From Streptomyces xanthophaeus (GTDB taxonomy: Bacteria > Actinomycetota > Actinomycetes > Streptomycetales > Streptomycetaceae): a stretch of 39,016 bases of DNA. Below the pieces are notes generated by a model, which saw only the letters and a program-made list of their open reading frames with translations, was not told the origin of the DNA and ran no database searches. The position numbers and the translations under genes were made by a program. The stretch is taken from contig NZ_KL647138.1 of assembly GCF_000725805.1 (NCBI RefSeq), forward strand, positions 48,606-87,621, read 5' to 3'. Shown here piece after piece: positions 1 through 8,299 of the stretch. Every line of letters begins with the position of its first letter. The stretch's first letter is position 1.

Positions 1-237
1 CGGGGCGGGCTGGGTTGTGGGGTGTGGGCCGGGCCTGTGGTCGGGTGCGGCGGCGTTGCGGGGCTCTGCCCCGGGCCCCGCGCCTCAAACGCCGGTGGGG
101 CTGGATCGGGGCGGGCTGGGTTGTGGGGTGTGGGCCGGGCCTGTGGTCGGGTGCGGCGGCGTTGCCGGGGCTCTGCCCCGGGCCCCGCGCCTCAAACGCC
201 GGCGGGGCTGGGTTGGGGCGGGCTGGGTTCGGGGTGC
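1..237. repeat. Tandem repeat of about 106 bp, roughly 2.2 copies
   Basis: The segment beginning at base 1 recurs at base 107 and begins again at about base 214, giving units of 106 to 107 bp. Units differ by only a few bases, for example one extra C in the second copy. Each full unit carries a GCGCCTCAAACGCCGG core flanked by G/C-rich sequence. That core is a common intergenic repeat in Streptomyces chromosomes (from memory, not searched). I see no credible gene here. The remaining noncoding stretch up to cobG (238 to 357) shows no clear promoter, hairpin or cobalamin riboswitch. Confidence 0.75.
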
Positions 238-357
238 AGGCTTGCCCGGCTGGGATTGTGCTGGGTCGTGCCCGTGCCGGGGCTTTGCGGTGGGGTGGGG
301 AGGTCCGGGCTGGTCGGGGTGGTGTCGGACACAGGTCGGGGGGTGGGAATCGTGGGT

Positions 358-1578
358 ATGCTCGCCGCCATGCCCCAGCCCCCCTCCGCCGCGCCGCGGG
401 ACGAACCCGTCATACGGGACCGCGGCGACGCCTGCCCGGGCGCGCTGCGCCTGCACGCGGCGGACGACGGGTTCCTCGCGCGGGTCCGGATCCCCGGCGG
501 GCTGCTCACCGCCCCGCAGGCGGCCGTCCTCGCCCTCGCCGCCGACCGGTTCGGCGACGGGCACCTGGAACTCACCTCGCGCGGCAACGTCCAGCTGCGC
601 GGCCTCGCCGACGGCTGCGGCGCAGCCCTGGCCGAACTGCTGGATTCCGCCGGGCTGCTGCCCGCGCCCTCGCACGAGCGGATCCGCAACATCGTCGCCA
701 GCCCCCTCGCGGACCCCGCCCCGGTGCGCGAGCTCGACCGGCTGCTGTGCGCCGACCCGGAGGCCGCCGCCCTCTCCGGCCGGTTCCTGTTCGCGGTCGA
801 CGACGGCCGCGGGGACGTGGCCGCCCTCGACCCCGACGTGACCCTCCTCGCGCAGCCCGGCGGGCGCGTCCTGGTCCGGCTCGGCGCCTCGCCGGACGCT
901 GCCGAGGTGGCCGCCGCCGACGCCCCGCGCGCGGCGCTGGAGGCGGCCCGTCACTTCCTCGACGCCGCGGCCGCGGCCGGCACCCGGGCCTGGCGGATCG
1001 CCGAGCTGCCCCCCGGACACGCCCTGGACGTACGGGAGTTCACCGACCTGCTGTCCGGACGGGGCATCCGCGCGGCGTACCTGCGCGACGCGCCCCGGCC
1101 GTACGCGGATCCGCCCGCGCCCGGTGTGCACGCCGACCTGCTCTGCGTCCTGGTCCCGCTCGGCCGCCTCAGCACCGCCCAGTGGCGGGAACTGCCCGGC
1201 GAGCTGCGGATCACGCCCTGGCGCAGCATCCTCGTCTCCGCCGCCGCCCCCCGCCCCGCCGGGCTGGTCACCTCGCCCGGCAGCCCCTGGGAGTCCGTCA
1301 CCGCCTGCACGGGCCGCCCCGGTTGCGCCAAGTCCCTCGCCGACGTGCGGGCCGACGCGCGGGCCGTCGCCGGGCGCACGCGCGGGCCCCTGCCCGTGCA
1401 CTGGTCCGGCTGCGAACGCCGCTGCGGCCACCCCCGCGGAACGGCCTGGGTGGACCTGGTGGCCACGCCCGACGGCTACCGGCTCGGTGCGGATCCGGTG
1501 GCCCCCCACGAACTCGCCGCGGCCCTCGCCGCCGCCCGCAACCAACTCCGAGTGTCCGAAGCCGCAGTGAAGAAATGA
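358..1578 (+). CDS. cobG: Precorrin-3B synthase (CobG)
   Basis: Siroheme/4Fe-4S protein of the nitrite/sulfite reductase family that converts precorrin-3A to precorrin-3B in the aerobic cobalamin route. The N-terminal ferredoxin-like half ([13 protein letters not shown], then [12 protein letters not shown]) is typical. Four cluster and siroheme cysteines are visible as C-x5-C (C317, C323) and C-x3-C (C352, C356). At about 406 residues it is slightly shorter than proteobacterial CobG. ATG at 358 and ATG at 370 are both in frame, and neither has a strong ribosome site, so the start is uncertain by four residues. The stop overlaps cobH by ATGA, so the two are probably translationally coupled. 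The family call is strong because the next two genes are also corrin-ring genes. Confidence 0.9.
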   Translation: MLAAMPQPPSAAPRDEPVIRDRGDACPGALRLHAADDGFLARVRIPGGLLTAPQAAVLALAADRFGDGHLELTSRGNVQLRGLADGCGAALAELLDSAGLLPAPSHERIRNIVASPLADPAPVRELDRLLCADPEAAALSGRFLFAVDDGRGDVAALDPDVTLLAQPGGRVLVRLGASPDAAEVAAADAPRAALEAARHFLDAAAAAGTRAWRIAELPPGHALDVREFTDLLSGRGIRAAYLRDAPRPYADPPAPGVHADLLCVLVPLGRLSTAQWRELPGELRITPWRSILVSAAAPRPAGLVTSPGSPWESVTACTGRPGCAKSLADVRADARAVAGRTRGPLPVHWSGCERRCGHPRGTAWVDLVATPDGYRLGADPVAPHELAAALAAARNQLRVSEAAVKK

Positions 1579-2222
1579 GCGAGTACACCGTGTTCGAGTA
1601 CGAGAAGGACGGCGCCGCGATCTACCGCCAGTCCTTTGCCACGATCCGCGCCGAAGCGGACCTCTCGGGGCTGCCCGCCTCGGTCGCCCAGGTCGCGGTG
1701 CGGATGATTCACGCCTGCGGCATGACGGACCTCCCGCAGGACCTCGGGTACACACCGGACGTGGTGCTGCGGGCCCGCGCCGCCCTGGAGGCGGGCGCGC
1801 CGATCCTGTGCGACGTGCAGATGGTCGCGAGCGGGGTCACCCGCAAGCGGCTGCCCGCGGACAATGACGTGATCTGCACCCTCTCCGACCCGGCCGTGCC
1901 GGAACTCGCCGCGAAGATGGGCACCACGCGCAGCGCCGCCGCGCTCGAAGTCTGGCGCGACCGGGGCCTGTTGGAGGGTTCCGTGATCGCGGTCGGCAAT
2001 GCGCCGACCGCGCTGTTCCGGCTGCTGGAGATGATCGAGGAGGGCGCCCCGCGCCCGGCCGCCGTCATCGGCGTGCCCGTCGGCTTCATCGGCGCCGCCG
2101 AGTCCAAGGACGCACTCGCCGCGCACCCCTCGGGGCTCGACCACCTCGTCGTGCGGGGCCGTCGCGGCGGCAGCGCCATCGCGGCCGCCGCCGTCAACGC
2201 CATTGCGAGCGTGGCCGAATGA
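1575..2222 (+). CDS. cobH: Precorrin-8X methylmutase (CobH/CbiC)
   Basis: Moves a methyl group from C11 to C12 of precorrin-8X to give hydrogenobyrinate. The 215-residue length fits the family. The catalytic histidine lies in MIHACG (H46). Other conserved stretches are [13 protein letters not shown] near residue 75, [18 protein letters not shown], and [15 protein letters not shown] near the C-terminus. The start overlaps the cobG stop (ATGA, 1575 to 1578), which fixes it well. The stop in turn overlaps the next gene by four bases, so cobG, cobH and cobIJ form one tight operon. Confidence 0.95.
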   Translation: MSEYTVFEYEKDGAAIYRQSFATIRAEADLSGLPASVAQVAVRMIHACGMTDLPQDLGYTPDVVLRARAALEAGAPILCDVQMVASGVTRKRLPADNDVICTLSDPAVPELAAKMGTTRSAAALEVWRDRGLLEGSVIAVGNAPTALFRLLEMIEEGAPRPAAVIGVPVGFIGAAESKDALAAHPSGLDHLVVRGRRGGSAIAAAAVNAIASVAE

Positions 2223-3706
2223 GCGCCGGACGCCTGTACGGGGTCGGGCTCGGCCCCGGCGACCCGAACCTGATGACCCTGCGCGCCGTCGAGGTGATCG
2301 GCGAGGCCGACGTCGTCGCGTACCACAGCGCCCGCCACGGCCGTTCGATCGCCCGTTCGATCGCCGCGAAGCACCTGCGCGAGAGCCACATCGAGGAGCC
2401 GCTGGTCTACCCGGTCACCACCGAGACCACCGACCATCCCGGCGGCTACCAGGGTGCGATGGAGGAGTTCTACGAGTCCGCCGCGGCCCGTCTGGCCGCG
2501 CACCTGGACGCCGGCCGGACCGTGGCCGTACTGGCCGAGGGCGACCCGCTCTTCTACAGCTCGTACATGCACATGCACAAGCGCCTCGCGGACCGGTACG
2601 AGACCGAGGTCGTCCCCGGCGTCACCTCCGTCAGCGCCGCCGCGGCCCGGCTCGGCACCCCGCTGGTGGAGGGGGAGGAGGTCCTGACGATCCTGCCCGG
2701 CACCCTGCCGGAGGAGGAGCTCACCGCCCGCCTCGCCGCCACCGACTCGGCGGTCGTGATGAAGCTCGGCCGCACCTTCCCCGCCGTGCGCGCCGCGATG
2801 GAGAACAGCGGCCGGCTCGCCGAGGCCCGTTACGTCGAGCGCGCCACCATGGAGGGCGAGCGCACCGGGCTGCTCGGCGACACCGACCCTTCGAGCGTGC
2901 CGTACTTCGCCGTCGCGGTCGTCCCGAGCCGGATCGGCAATCCGGGCCAGGTGGCCCCGGGCCCCGGCGAGGTCGTGGTCGTCGGCACCGGCCCCGCGGG
3001 ACCGCTGTGGCTCACCCCGCAGACCCGGCGGGCGCTGGCCGACGCCGAGGTGCTGGTCGGCTACACCACCTACCTGGACCGGGTGCCCGTCAAGCCGGGC
3101 CAGGTCCGGCACGGCTCCGACAACAAGGTGGAGTCGGAGCGCGCCGAGTTCGCCCTCGACCTCGCCCGGCGCGGCAAGCGGGTGGCCGTGGTCTCCGGCG
3201 GTGACCCCGGCGTCTTCGCCATGGCCACGGCCGTCCTGGAGGTCGCCGGGCAGGCGGAGTACAAGGACGTGCCCGTGCGGGTCCTGCCGGGGGTGACCGC
3301 CGCCAACGCCGCGGCTGCCGCGGCCGGCGCCCCCCTCGGCCACGACTACGCCACGATCTCCCTCTCCGACCGGCTCAAGCCGTGGGAGGTCATCGCGGAG
3401 CGGCTGCGCGCGGCCGCCGCCGCCGACCTGGTCCTCGCGCTGTACAACCCCGGCTCGCGCAGCCGCACCTGGCAGGTGGCGCAGGCCCGGGAGCTGCTGC
3501 TGGAGCTGCGTGCGCCCGAGACCCCGGTGGTCGTCGCCCGCGACGTGGGCGGCCCGGAGCAGTCGGTGCGGATCGTCACGCTCGCCGAGCTGGAGCCGTC
3601 CGAGGTGGACATGCGCACGATCCTGCTGATCGGTTCCTCGCAGACCCAGGTCACCGAGCGGGCCGACGGGTCCAGGCTCACCTGGACGCCGCGCCGCTAC
3701 GCCTGA
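2219..3706 (+). CDS. cobIJ: Fused precorrin-2 C20- and precorrin-3B C17-methyltransferase (CobI-CobJ)
   Basis: Two tetrapyrrole methyltransferase domains in one 495-residue chain. The N-terminal half (about 1 to 245) begins [16 protein letters not shown] and is CobI-like (C20 methylation of precorrin-2). The C-terminal half (about 250 to 495) restarts with a second glycine loop, [16 protein letters not shown], and carries [13 protein letters not shown], typical of CobJ (C17 methylation and ring contraction). Both use S-adenosylmethionine. CobI-CobJ fusions are usual in actinobacteria. The ATG overlaps the cobH stop. CobG makes the substrate of the CobJ half, so this operon covers consecutive steps. 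The gene converges with the lipoprotein gene 18 bp downstream. Confidence 0.94.
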   Translation: MSAGRLYGVGLGPGDPNLMTLRAVEVIGEADVVAYHSARHGRSIARSIAAKHLRESHIEEPLVYPVTTETTDHPGGYQGAMEEFYESAAARLAAHLDAGRTVAVLAEGDPLFYSSYMHMHKRLADRYETEVVPGVTSVSAAAARLGTPLVEGEEVLTILPGTLPEEELTARLAATDSAVVMKLGRTFPAVRAAMENSGRLAEARYVERATMEGERTGLLGDTDPSSVPYFAVAVVPSRIGNPGQVAPGPGEVVVVGTGPAGPLWLTPQTRRALADAEVLVGYTTYLDRVPVKPGQVRHGSDNKVESERAEFALDLARRGKRVAVVSGGDPGVFAMATAVLEVAGQAEYKDVPVRVLPGVTAANAAAAAAGAPLGHDYATISLSDRLKPWEVIAERLRAAAAADLVLALYNPGSRSRTWQVAQARELLLELRAPETPVVVARDVGGPEQSVRIVTLAELEPSEVDMRTILLIGSSQTQVTERADGSRLTWTPRRYA

Positions 3707-3724
3707 CCCGGCGCCCGCCACCTG

Positions 3725-4222
3725 CTACCGCAGCGGCGGCAGCGTGTAGGTCGGGATCGAGGGGTCCTTCGGGTCGAACGGGGTCGGCGTCCACTCCGGG
3801 ATCGGCGGCTTGGGCGGCGCCGGCGCCGGGTTGGGGCCGCGGTTCGGGTTCTGCGGGACCTGCGCCGTACGCCGCGGGGCAGGGGTCCGCGCGGCCGTCG
3901 GGCCCGTCGCGGGCCGGGAGGCGGCGCCGGCCGGCCGCCGCGTCTCCGGGGCCTCCGCGGGCCCGGCTGGGCCGCCGGCCGACGCCCCGGCCCGGGGTGC
4001 GTCCGCGGGTGAGGGCGACGCGGGCGCGTCCGCCGGGGCCGGCGCCGACGGGGACTGCGAAGGCGACGGCGTGCCGGGGGAACCGGACGGCGCGGTCGGG
4101 GCGGTCGTCTGCGGGCCAGCGCCCGGCTTCCCGCCCTCGCCGCCGTCCGAACACCCTGCCGCCAGCAGGCCGCCGACCAGCAGGGCCGTCACCGCTCCGG
4201 ACATCCTGCCGCCGGACCCCAT
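3725..4222 (-). CDS. Proline-rich lipoprotein of unknown function
   Basis: A 165-residue protein with a short hydrophobic leader (AVTALLVGGLLAAGC) ending in a lipobox-like LAAGC, so it is probably lipidated at that cysteine and exported. Nearly all the rest is a low-complexity Pro/Ala/Ser/Gly linker, ending in a small tail (PIPEWTPTPFDPKDPSIPTYTLPPLR region). No catalytic domain is recognised. The ATG at 4222 has an AAGGGGG ribosome site; ATG at 4204 is an alternative. It lies 27 bp downstream of cobK on the same strand, at the end of the cobL-cobM-cobK operon. A link to cobalamin is only suggested by position. Confidence 0.75.
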   Translation of the reverse strand: MGSGGRMSGAVTALLVGGLLAAGCSDGGEGGKPGAGPQTTAPTAPSGSPGTPSPSQSPSAPAPADAPASPSPADAPRAGASAGGPAGPAEAPETRRPAGAASRPATGPTAARTPAPRRTAQVPQNPNRGPNPAPAPPKPPIPEWTPTPFDPKDPSIPTYTLPPLR

Positions 4223-4249
4223 GCCCGCCCCCTTCGTACGCGTGAACGA

Positions 4250-5011
4250 TCAGCGCGGGCGATCGTAGCCCAGCCAGTGCAGGGCCGCGGTCACCGAGTG
4301 TGCCTCGGGGACGCCCTCGGGGACCGGGGGGCGGCGTACGACGAGGACCGGGATGCCCGCCTCGCGGGCCGCGGTGAGCTTCGGTGCGGTGGCGCTGCCC
4401 CCGCTGTCCTTGGTCACCAGGACGTCGATGCGATGCCGGGCCAGGAGTTCCCGCTCCCCTTCGAGGCCGAACGGCCCCCGGTCCAGGAGGACTTCCAGGT
4501 GCGGGGGCATCGGCGGGGCCGGGGGGTCCACCGAACGCACCAGGAACCACGTGTCGGTGAGGTGCGCGAAGGAGTGCAGGCCCATCCGCCCCGTGGTCAG
4601 GAACGCCCGGCCGCCGAGCGCCGGCAGCAGTTCGGCCGCTCCCGCGAGGGAGTCCGCGAAGGTCCAGGCGTCGCCGGGCCCGGGGGCCCAGCCGGGGCGG
4701 CGCAGGGCCAGCAGCGGGACGCCCGTGAGCGCCTGCGCCCCGCAGGCATGGAAGCTCATCCGCTCCGCGAAGGGGTGGGTGGCGTCGACCACGTGCGTCA
4801 CGTCGTGGCCGGCGATCCAGCCCGCCAGCCCCTCGACGCCGCCGAAACCGCCGATCCGGGTGCCGCCCGGCGGGAGCACCGGCGCCGTGACCCGCCCCGC
4901 GAGCGAGGTGGTCACCCGGTACGAGGGGTCGTCGGCCAGTGCCTCCGCGAGCTGCCTGGCCTCCGTCGTACCGCCCAGGACCAGGACGTGGCGGGCAGGT
5001 TCAGCAGACAT
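4250..5011 (-). CDS. cobK: Precorrin-6A reductase (CobK)
   Basis: NADPH-dependent reductase that converts precorrin-6A to precorrin-6B (dihydro form). The 253-residue protein opens with a Rossmann-like VLVLGGTTEARQLAEAL, followed by VTHVVDATHPFAERMS near residue 95 and the C-terminal VLVTKDSGGSATAPKLTAAREAGIPVLVV, all characteristic of CobK/CbiJ. Its start overlaps the end of cobM by 11 bp, so it is co-transcribed with cobL and cobM. The product is the substrate of CobL, which is encoded in the same operon. Confidence 0.95.
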   Translation of the reverse strand: MSAEPARHVLVLGGTTEARQLAEALADDPSYRVTTSLAGRVTAPVLPPGGTRIGGFGGVEGLAGWIAGHDVTHVVDATHPFAERMSFHACGAQALTGVPLLALRRPGWAPGPGDAWTFADSLAGAAELLPALGGRAFLTTGRMGLHSFAHLTDTWFLVRSVDPPAPPMPPHLEVLLDRGPFGLEGERELLARHRIDVLVTKDSGGSATAPKLTAAREAGIPVLVVRRPPVPEGVPEAHSVTAALHWLGYDRPR

Positions 5012-5750
5012 GCCGGTCGCGCTCGGGGGAGTACAGGTGGCTGTCGCGGAACTGCTCGGCGCCCAGGGTCCGGCCGACGATGATGACCGCGGTGCGCACC
5101 AGGCCCGCCGCCTTCACCTGGGGCGCGATGTCGGCCAGGGTGCCGCGCAGGATCAGCTCGTCGGGACGGCTGGCCATCGCGACCACGGCGACCGGGCACT
5201 CGGCCCCGTAGTGGGGCAGCAGCTCCTCCACGACCCGGTCCACGTAGCGGGTGGCCAGGTGCAGGACCAGCAGGGCGCCGCTGCGCCCCAGGGTGGCGAG
5301 GTCCTCGCCGGGCGGCATCGGGGTGGCCTGCTGGGAGATCCGGGTCAGGATCACCGTCTGGCCCACGGTCGGCACCGTCAGCTCCCGCTTCAGCGCGGCG
5401 GCCGCCGCGGCGAAGGCCGGGACCCCGGGGACGACCTCGTAGGGGATGGCGGCCGCGTCGAGGCGGCGCATCTGCTCGGCGACCGCGCTGAAGACCGAGG
5501 GGTCGCCGGAGTGCAGCCGGGCGACGTCCTGGCCCGCCGCGTGCGCCCGTACGCACTCGGCGACGATCTCGTCGAGGTTCAGCTGCGAGGTGTCGACCAG
5601 CCGGGCGTCCGGCGGGCACTCGGCGAGCAGTTCGCGCGGGACGAGGCTGCCCGCGTACAGGCAGACGGGAGCGGCGGCCAGCGTCCGGGCACCGCGCACC
5701 GTGATCAGGTCGGCGGCGCCGGGGCCCGCACCGATGAAGTACACGGTCAT
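5001..5750 (-). CDS. cobM: Precorrin-4 C11-methyltransferase (CobM)
   Basis: SAM-dependent methyltransferase acting on C11 of precorrin-4. The 249-residue protein starts MTVYFIGAGPGAADLITVRG and has CLYAGSLVP, the LHSGDPSVF loop and YEVVPGVPAFAAAAA, all hallmarks of CobM/CbiF. The ATG at 5750 is fixed by an AAGGAG ribosome site upstream and by the four-base ATGA overlap with the cobL stop. The reading frame stays open far upstream, but that extension is antisense or overlapping with other genes and has no family support. Confidence 0.95.
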   Translation of the reverse strand: MTVYFIGAGPGAADLITVRGARTLAAAPVCLYAGSLVPRELLAECPPDARLVDTSQLNLDEIVAECVRAHAAGQDVARLHSGDPSVFSAVAEQMRRLDAAAIPYEVVPGVPAFAAAAAALKRELTVPTVGQTVILTRISQQATPMPPGEDLATLGRSGALLVLHLATRYVDRVVEELLPHYGAECPVAVVAMASRPDELILRGTLADIAPQVKAAGLVRTAVIIVGRTLGAEQFRDSHLYSPERDRHVC

Positions 5751-6994
5751 CTCTGATCCATCTCCTTTGTCACTGACCACTGCGTGACCGGCATCGCCTG
5801 GCGCCAGCCCGTGAAACCGCCGACCGGCACGGCGCGTGCGACGGCCAGTTTCACCAGTTCGCCGCCGTGGCGCCGGTAGCGCTCGGTGAGGACCGCCTCC
5901 GATTCCAGGGTGACGGTGTTGACCACGAGCCGGCCGCCGGGCGCCAGCGCGTCCCAGGCCGCGTCCAGCAGGCCCGGCGCGGTCAGGCCGCCACCGATGA
6001 ACACGGCGTCGGGGGCCGGCAGGCCTTCGAGGGCCTCCGGGGCGGCGCCGGTGACCACGCGCAGGCCGGGGACGCCGAGCGCCACCGCGTTGCGGGTGAT
6101 CCGCGCGGCCCGCTCCGGGACGCGTTCGACGGCCACCGCCCGGCAGGAGGGGTGGGTGCGCATCCACTCGATGCCGATGGAACCCGAACCGCCGCCGATG
6201 TCCCACAGCAGCTCGCCCGGGGCCGGGGCCAGCGCGCACAGGGTCGCGGCCCGGACGCGGCGCTTGGTGAGCTGCCCGTCGTGCTCGTAGGCGGAGTCCG
6301 GCAGGCCGGGGGTGGCGCCGAGGCGCGGGGTGCGCGCCGCAGGGTCGCGGCGGCAGTCCACGGCCACCACGTTCAGGGGATCGCCGGGCGCGCGGTCCCA
6401 GCCGTCCGCCAGGCCCTCGTACGCGTCCTCGCGCTCGGACCCGAGCTGTTCCAGGACCCGCATCCGGCTCGGGCCGAAGCCCCGCTCCCGCAGCAGGGCG
6501 GCGATCTCGCCCGGGGAGCCCGCGCCCGCACTCAGTACGAGCACCCGCCGGCCCTCGTAGAGGGCGGCGGCCAGCCGGGCCACCGGGCGGCCGACCACGG
6601 TGACCACCTCGGTGTCCTCCACCGGCCAGCCCAGGCGGGCGCAGGCGTACGAGACCGAGGAGGGGTGCGGGTGGACCCGCAGGGCTTCGGGGCCCAGTTC
6701 CTCGGCGAGGGCGCGGCCGATCCCGTAGAACATGGGGTCGCCGCTGGCCAGCACCGCGATCCGGCGGCCGGCGTGCTCCGCCGTCAGCTTGGGCACGGCG
6801 GGCCGCAGCGGGCTCGGCCAGGCCACCCGGCGGCCCGTGCACGCGTCGGCCGGCAGCAGGTCCAGCTGGCGCGGCCCGCCGATCAGCACCTCGGCGCGGG
6901 CCAGCGCGGAGCGGGCGGCGGCGGTGAGCCCGGCCCAGCCGTCGGCGCCGAGGCCGACGACCGTCACGGGAAGAGGGGGAGGCGGGGAGCTCAC
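5747..6994 (-). CDS. cobL: Precorrin-6Y C5,15-methyltransferase, decarboxylating (CobL)
   Basis: A two-domain CbiE-CbiT fusion of 415 residues. The N-terminal half (about 1 to 215) is a tetrapyrrole methyltransferase (VTVVGLGADGWAGL, then VLASGDPMFYGIG). The C-terminal half (about 235 to 405) is a class I SAM methyltransferase that also decarboxylates the C12 acetate (LLWDIGGGSGSIGIEW, then AVFIGGGL). It methylates C5 and C15 of precorrin-6B. The start is a GTG at 6994 with a GAGG site about nine bases upstream. It is first in the cobL-cobM-cobK-lipoprotein operon, and its promoter should lie between 6995 and 7196. Confidence 0.95.
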   Translation of the reverse strand: MSSPPPPLPVTVVGLGADGWAGLTAAARSALARAEVLIGGPRQLDLLPADACTGRRVAWPSPLRPAVPKLTAEHAGRRIAVLASGDPMFYGIGRALAEELGPEALRVHPHPSSVSYACARLGWPVEDTEVVTVVGRPVARLAAALYEGRRVLVLSAGAGSPGEIAALLRERGFGPSRMRVLEQLGSEREDAYEGLADGWDRAPGDPLNVVAVDCRRDPAARTPRLGATPGLPDSAYEHDGQLTKRRVRAATLCALAPAPGELLWDIGGGSGSIGIEWMRTHPSCRAVAVERVPERAARITRNAVALGVPGLRVVTGAAPEALEGLPAPDAVFIGGGLTAPGLLDAAWDALAPGGRLVVNTVTLESEAVLTERYRRHGGELVKLAVARAVPVGGFTGWRQAMPVTQWSVTKEMDQR

Positions 6995-7196
6995 TGCGCG
7001 GTACCTCGGGAACGGGAGGGAGGCGGAAGGAAGGACTGGCGGAAGGACTGACGGAGGACTGACGGAAGGGCGAGACGTCGGAGGACGTCCCGCAGCCTAC
7101 TGGCCTGCGGATCCGGCCCCCGCTGCCGCCCCCGCTCCGGGCCCCGCGGCGGCCCGGTCTACCCTCGGTGGCCCACAGTGTCGCGAGGGAGCTGCC
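6995..7196. promoter_or_regulatory. Divergent intergenic region between cobL and the dehydrogenase gene, with 12-bp repeats
   Basis: About 200 bp separate the GTG of cobL from the ATG of the dehydrogenase, so it must hold both promoters. It contains a short tandem repeat (7029 to 7070) of GGAAGGACTGRC, about 3.5 copies with one copy a base short. This would form a pyrimidine-rich stretch in the cobL leader. Two GACGTC palindromes (7074 to 7079 and 7084 to 7089) lie ten bases apart, one helical turn. An imperfect hairpin follows at 7090 to 7111. No convincing -35/-10 pair or cobalamin riboswitch core is visible. Confidence 0.45.
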
Positions 7197-8144
7197 ATGC
7201 CCGGCTGGAACGCCACGAACATCCCCGACCAGAGCGGCCGGACCGCCGTCGTGACCGGGGCCAACAGCGGGATCGGCTACGTGAGCGCCCGGGAGCTCGC
7301 CCGGCGCGGCGCCACCGTGGTGCTGGCCTGCCGCAGCGCCGCGCGCGGAAAGGCCGCCGAGGTCCGGCTGCGCAGCGAAGTGCCCGGGGCCCGGGTGGAG
7401 TTCGCCGCCCTCGACCTCGCCGACCTGTCCTCGGTCCGGGCGTTCGCCACGGCGTACGCGCAGCGCCGCGACACCCTGGACCTGCTGGTCAACAACGCGG
7501 GCGTGATGGCGCTGCCCTACGGGCGGACCGCCGACGGCTTCGAGACCCAGTTCGGCGTCAACCACCTCGGGCACTTCGCCCTGACCGGGCTGCTGCTGCC
7601 GAGGCTGCGGGCGGCGGCGTCCGGGGCCCGGATCGTGAACGTCTCCAGCGGGTTCCACGTGCTCGCCGACGTCGACCTCAAGGCCCTCGAAGCCCTCGAC
7701 GCGGGCGACGGCCACGGCTACCGCCGCTGGACCGCCTACGGCCGCTCCAAGACCGCGAACCTGCTCTTCACCCACGAACTGGCCCGGCGTTTCACCGCAG
7801 CGGGCGGTGCGGTCACCGCCGCCGCGGCCCACCCGGGCTACGCCTCCAGCAATCTGCACGCCGGAGCGGCCACGCTGGAGGGCCCCACCCTCACCTCGCG
7901 CGCGGCGGCGCTCGGCAACGCCCTCGTCGCGCAGCCCGCGGCCAAGGGCGCGCTGCCCACCCTGTACGCGGCCACCGCGCCCGGGGTCCGCCAGGACGAC
8001 TTCATAGGGCCCCGGTTCGGGTGGCGCGGAGCTCCGGTGCGCTCCTGGCGGGCGAAGCGGACCCTCGACGACAGCTCGGGCGAGCAGCTCTGGTCGGCGT
8101 CGGAGCGGCTCACGGGCGTCTCGTACGCATCCCTGCCGCGCTGA
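7197..8144 (+). CDS. Short-chain dehydrogenase/reductase
   Basis: A 315-residue classical Rossmann-fold oxidoreductase, probably NAD(P)-dependent. It shows the cofactor loop TGANSGIG near residue 22, the LLVNNAGVMA motif near residue 100, the structural serine in IVNVSSGFH, and the catalytic YGRSK. This layout resembles the retinol-dehydrogenase or protochlorophyllide-reductase-like group common in Streptomyces, often of unknown substrate. The ATG at 7197 has a GAGGGAG ribosome site. The gene stands alone between the cob operon and the FAD oxidoreductase, and nothing nearby indicates its substrate. Confidence 0.92.
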   Translation: MPGWNATNIPDQSGRTAVVTGANSGIGYVSARELARRGATVVLACRSAARGKAAEVRLRSEVPGARVEFAALDLADLSSVRAFATAYAQRRDTLDLLVNNAGVMALPYGRTADGFETQFGVNHLGHFALTGLLLPRLRAAASGARIVNVSSGFHVLADVDLKALEALDAGDGHGYRRWTAYGRSKTANLLFTHELARRFTAAGGAVTAAAAHPGYASSNLHAGAATLEGPTLTSRAAALGNALVAQPAAKGALPTLYAATAPGVRQDDFIGPRFGWRGAPVRSWRAKRTLDDSSGEQLWSASERLTGVSYASLPR

Positions 8145-8299
8145 CCCCGGCCGCTGACCCTGCGGCGCTGACCCGGTGGGGCCGCAGCGGAGTCCGCCGC
8201 CCGGGCGCCCCGATGTGAGCCCGTCCGCCCCCGGGTGCCTCCGTCCGCCCCCGGCCGGGCCCTGACCCGCGGGCTCCCGGGGGCCGGACACTCGGCTCC

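Noticed and set aside
230..357. Cobalamin riboswitch or promoter before cobG
   Set aside because: The region is very G-rich and has neither the B12 box nor a clear -35/-10 pair.
6995..7120. Cobalamin riboswitch upstream of cobL
   Set aside because: A hairpin-like sequence at 7090 to 7111 slightly resembles a B12 box, but the rest of the conserved core and the expected fold are not visible.
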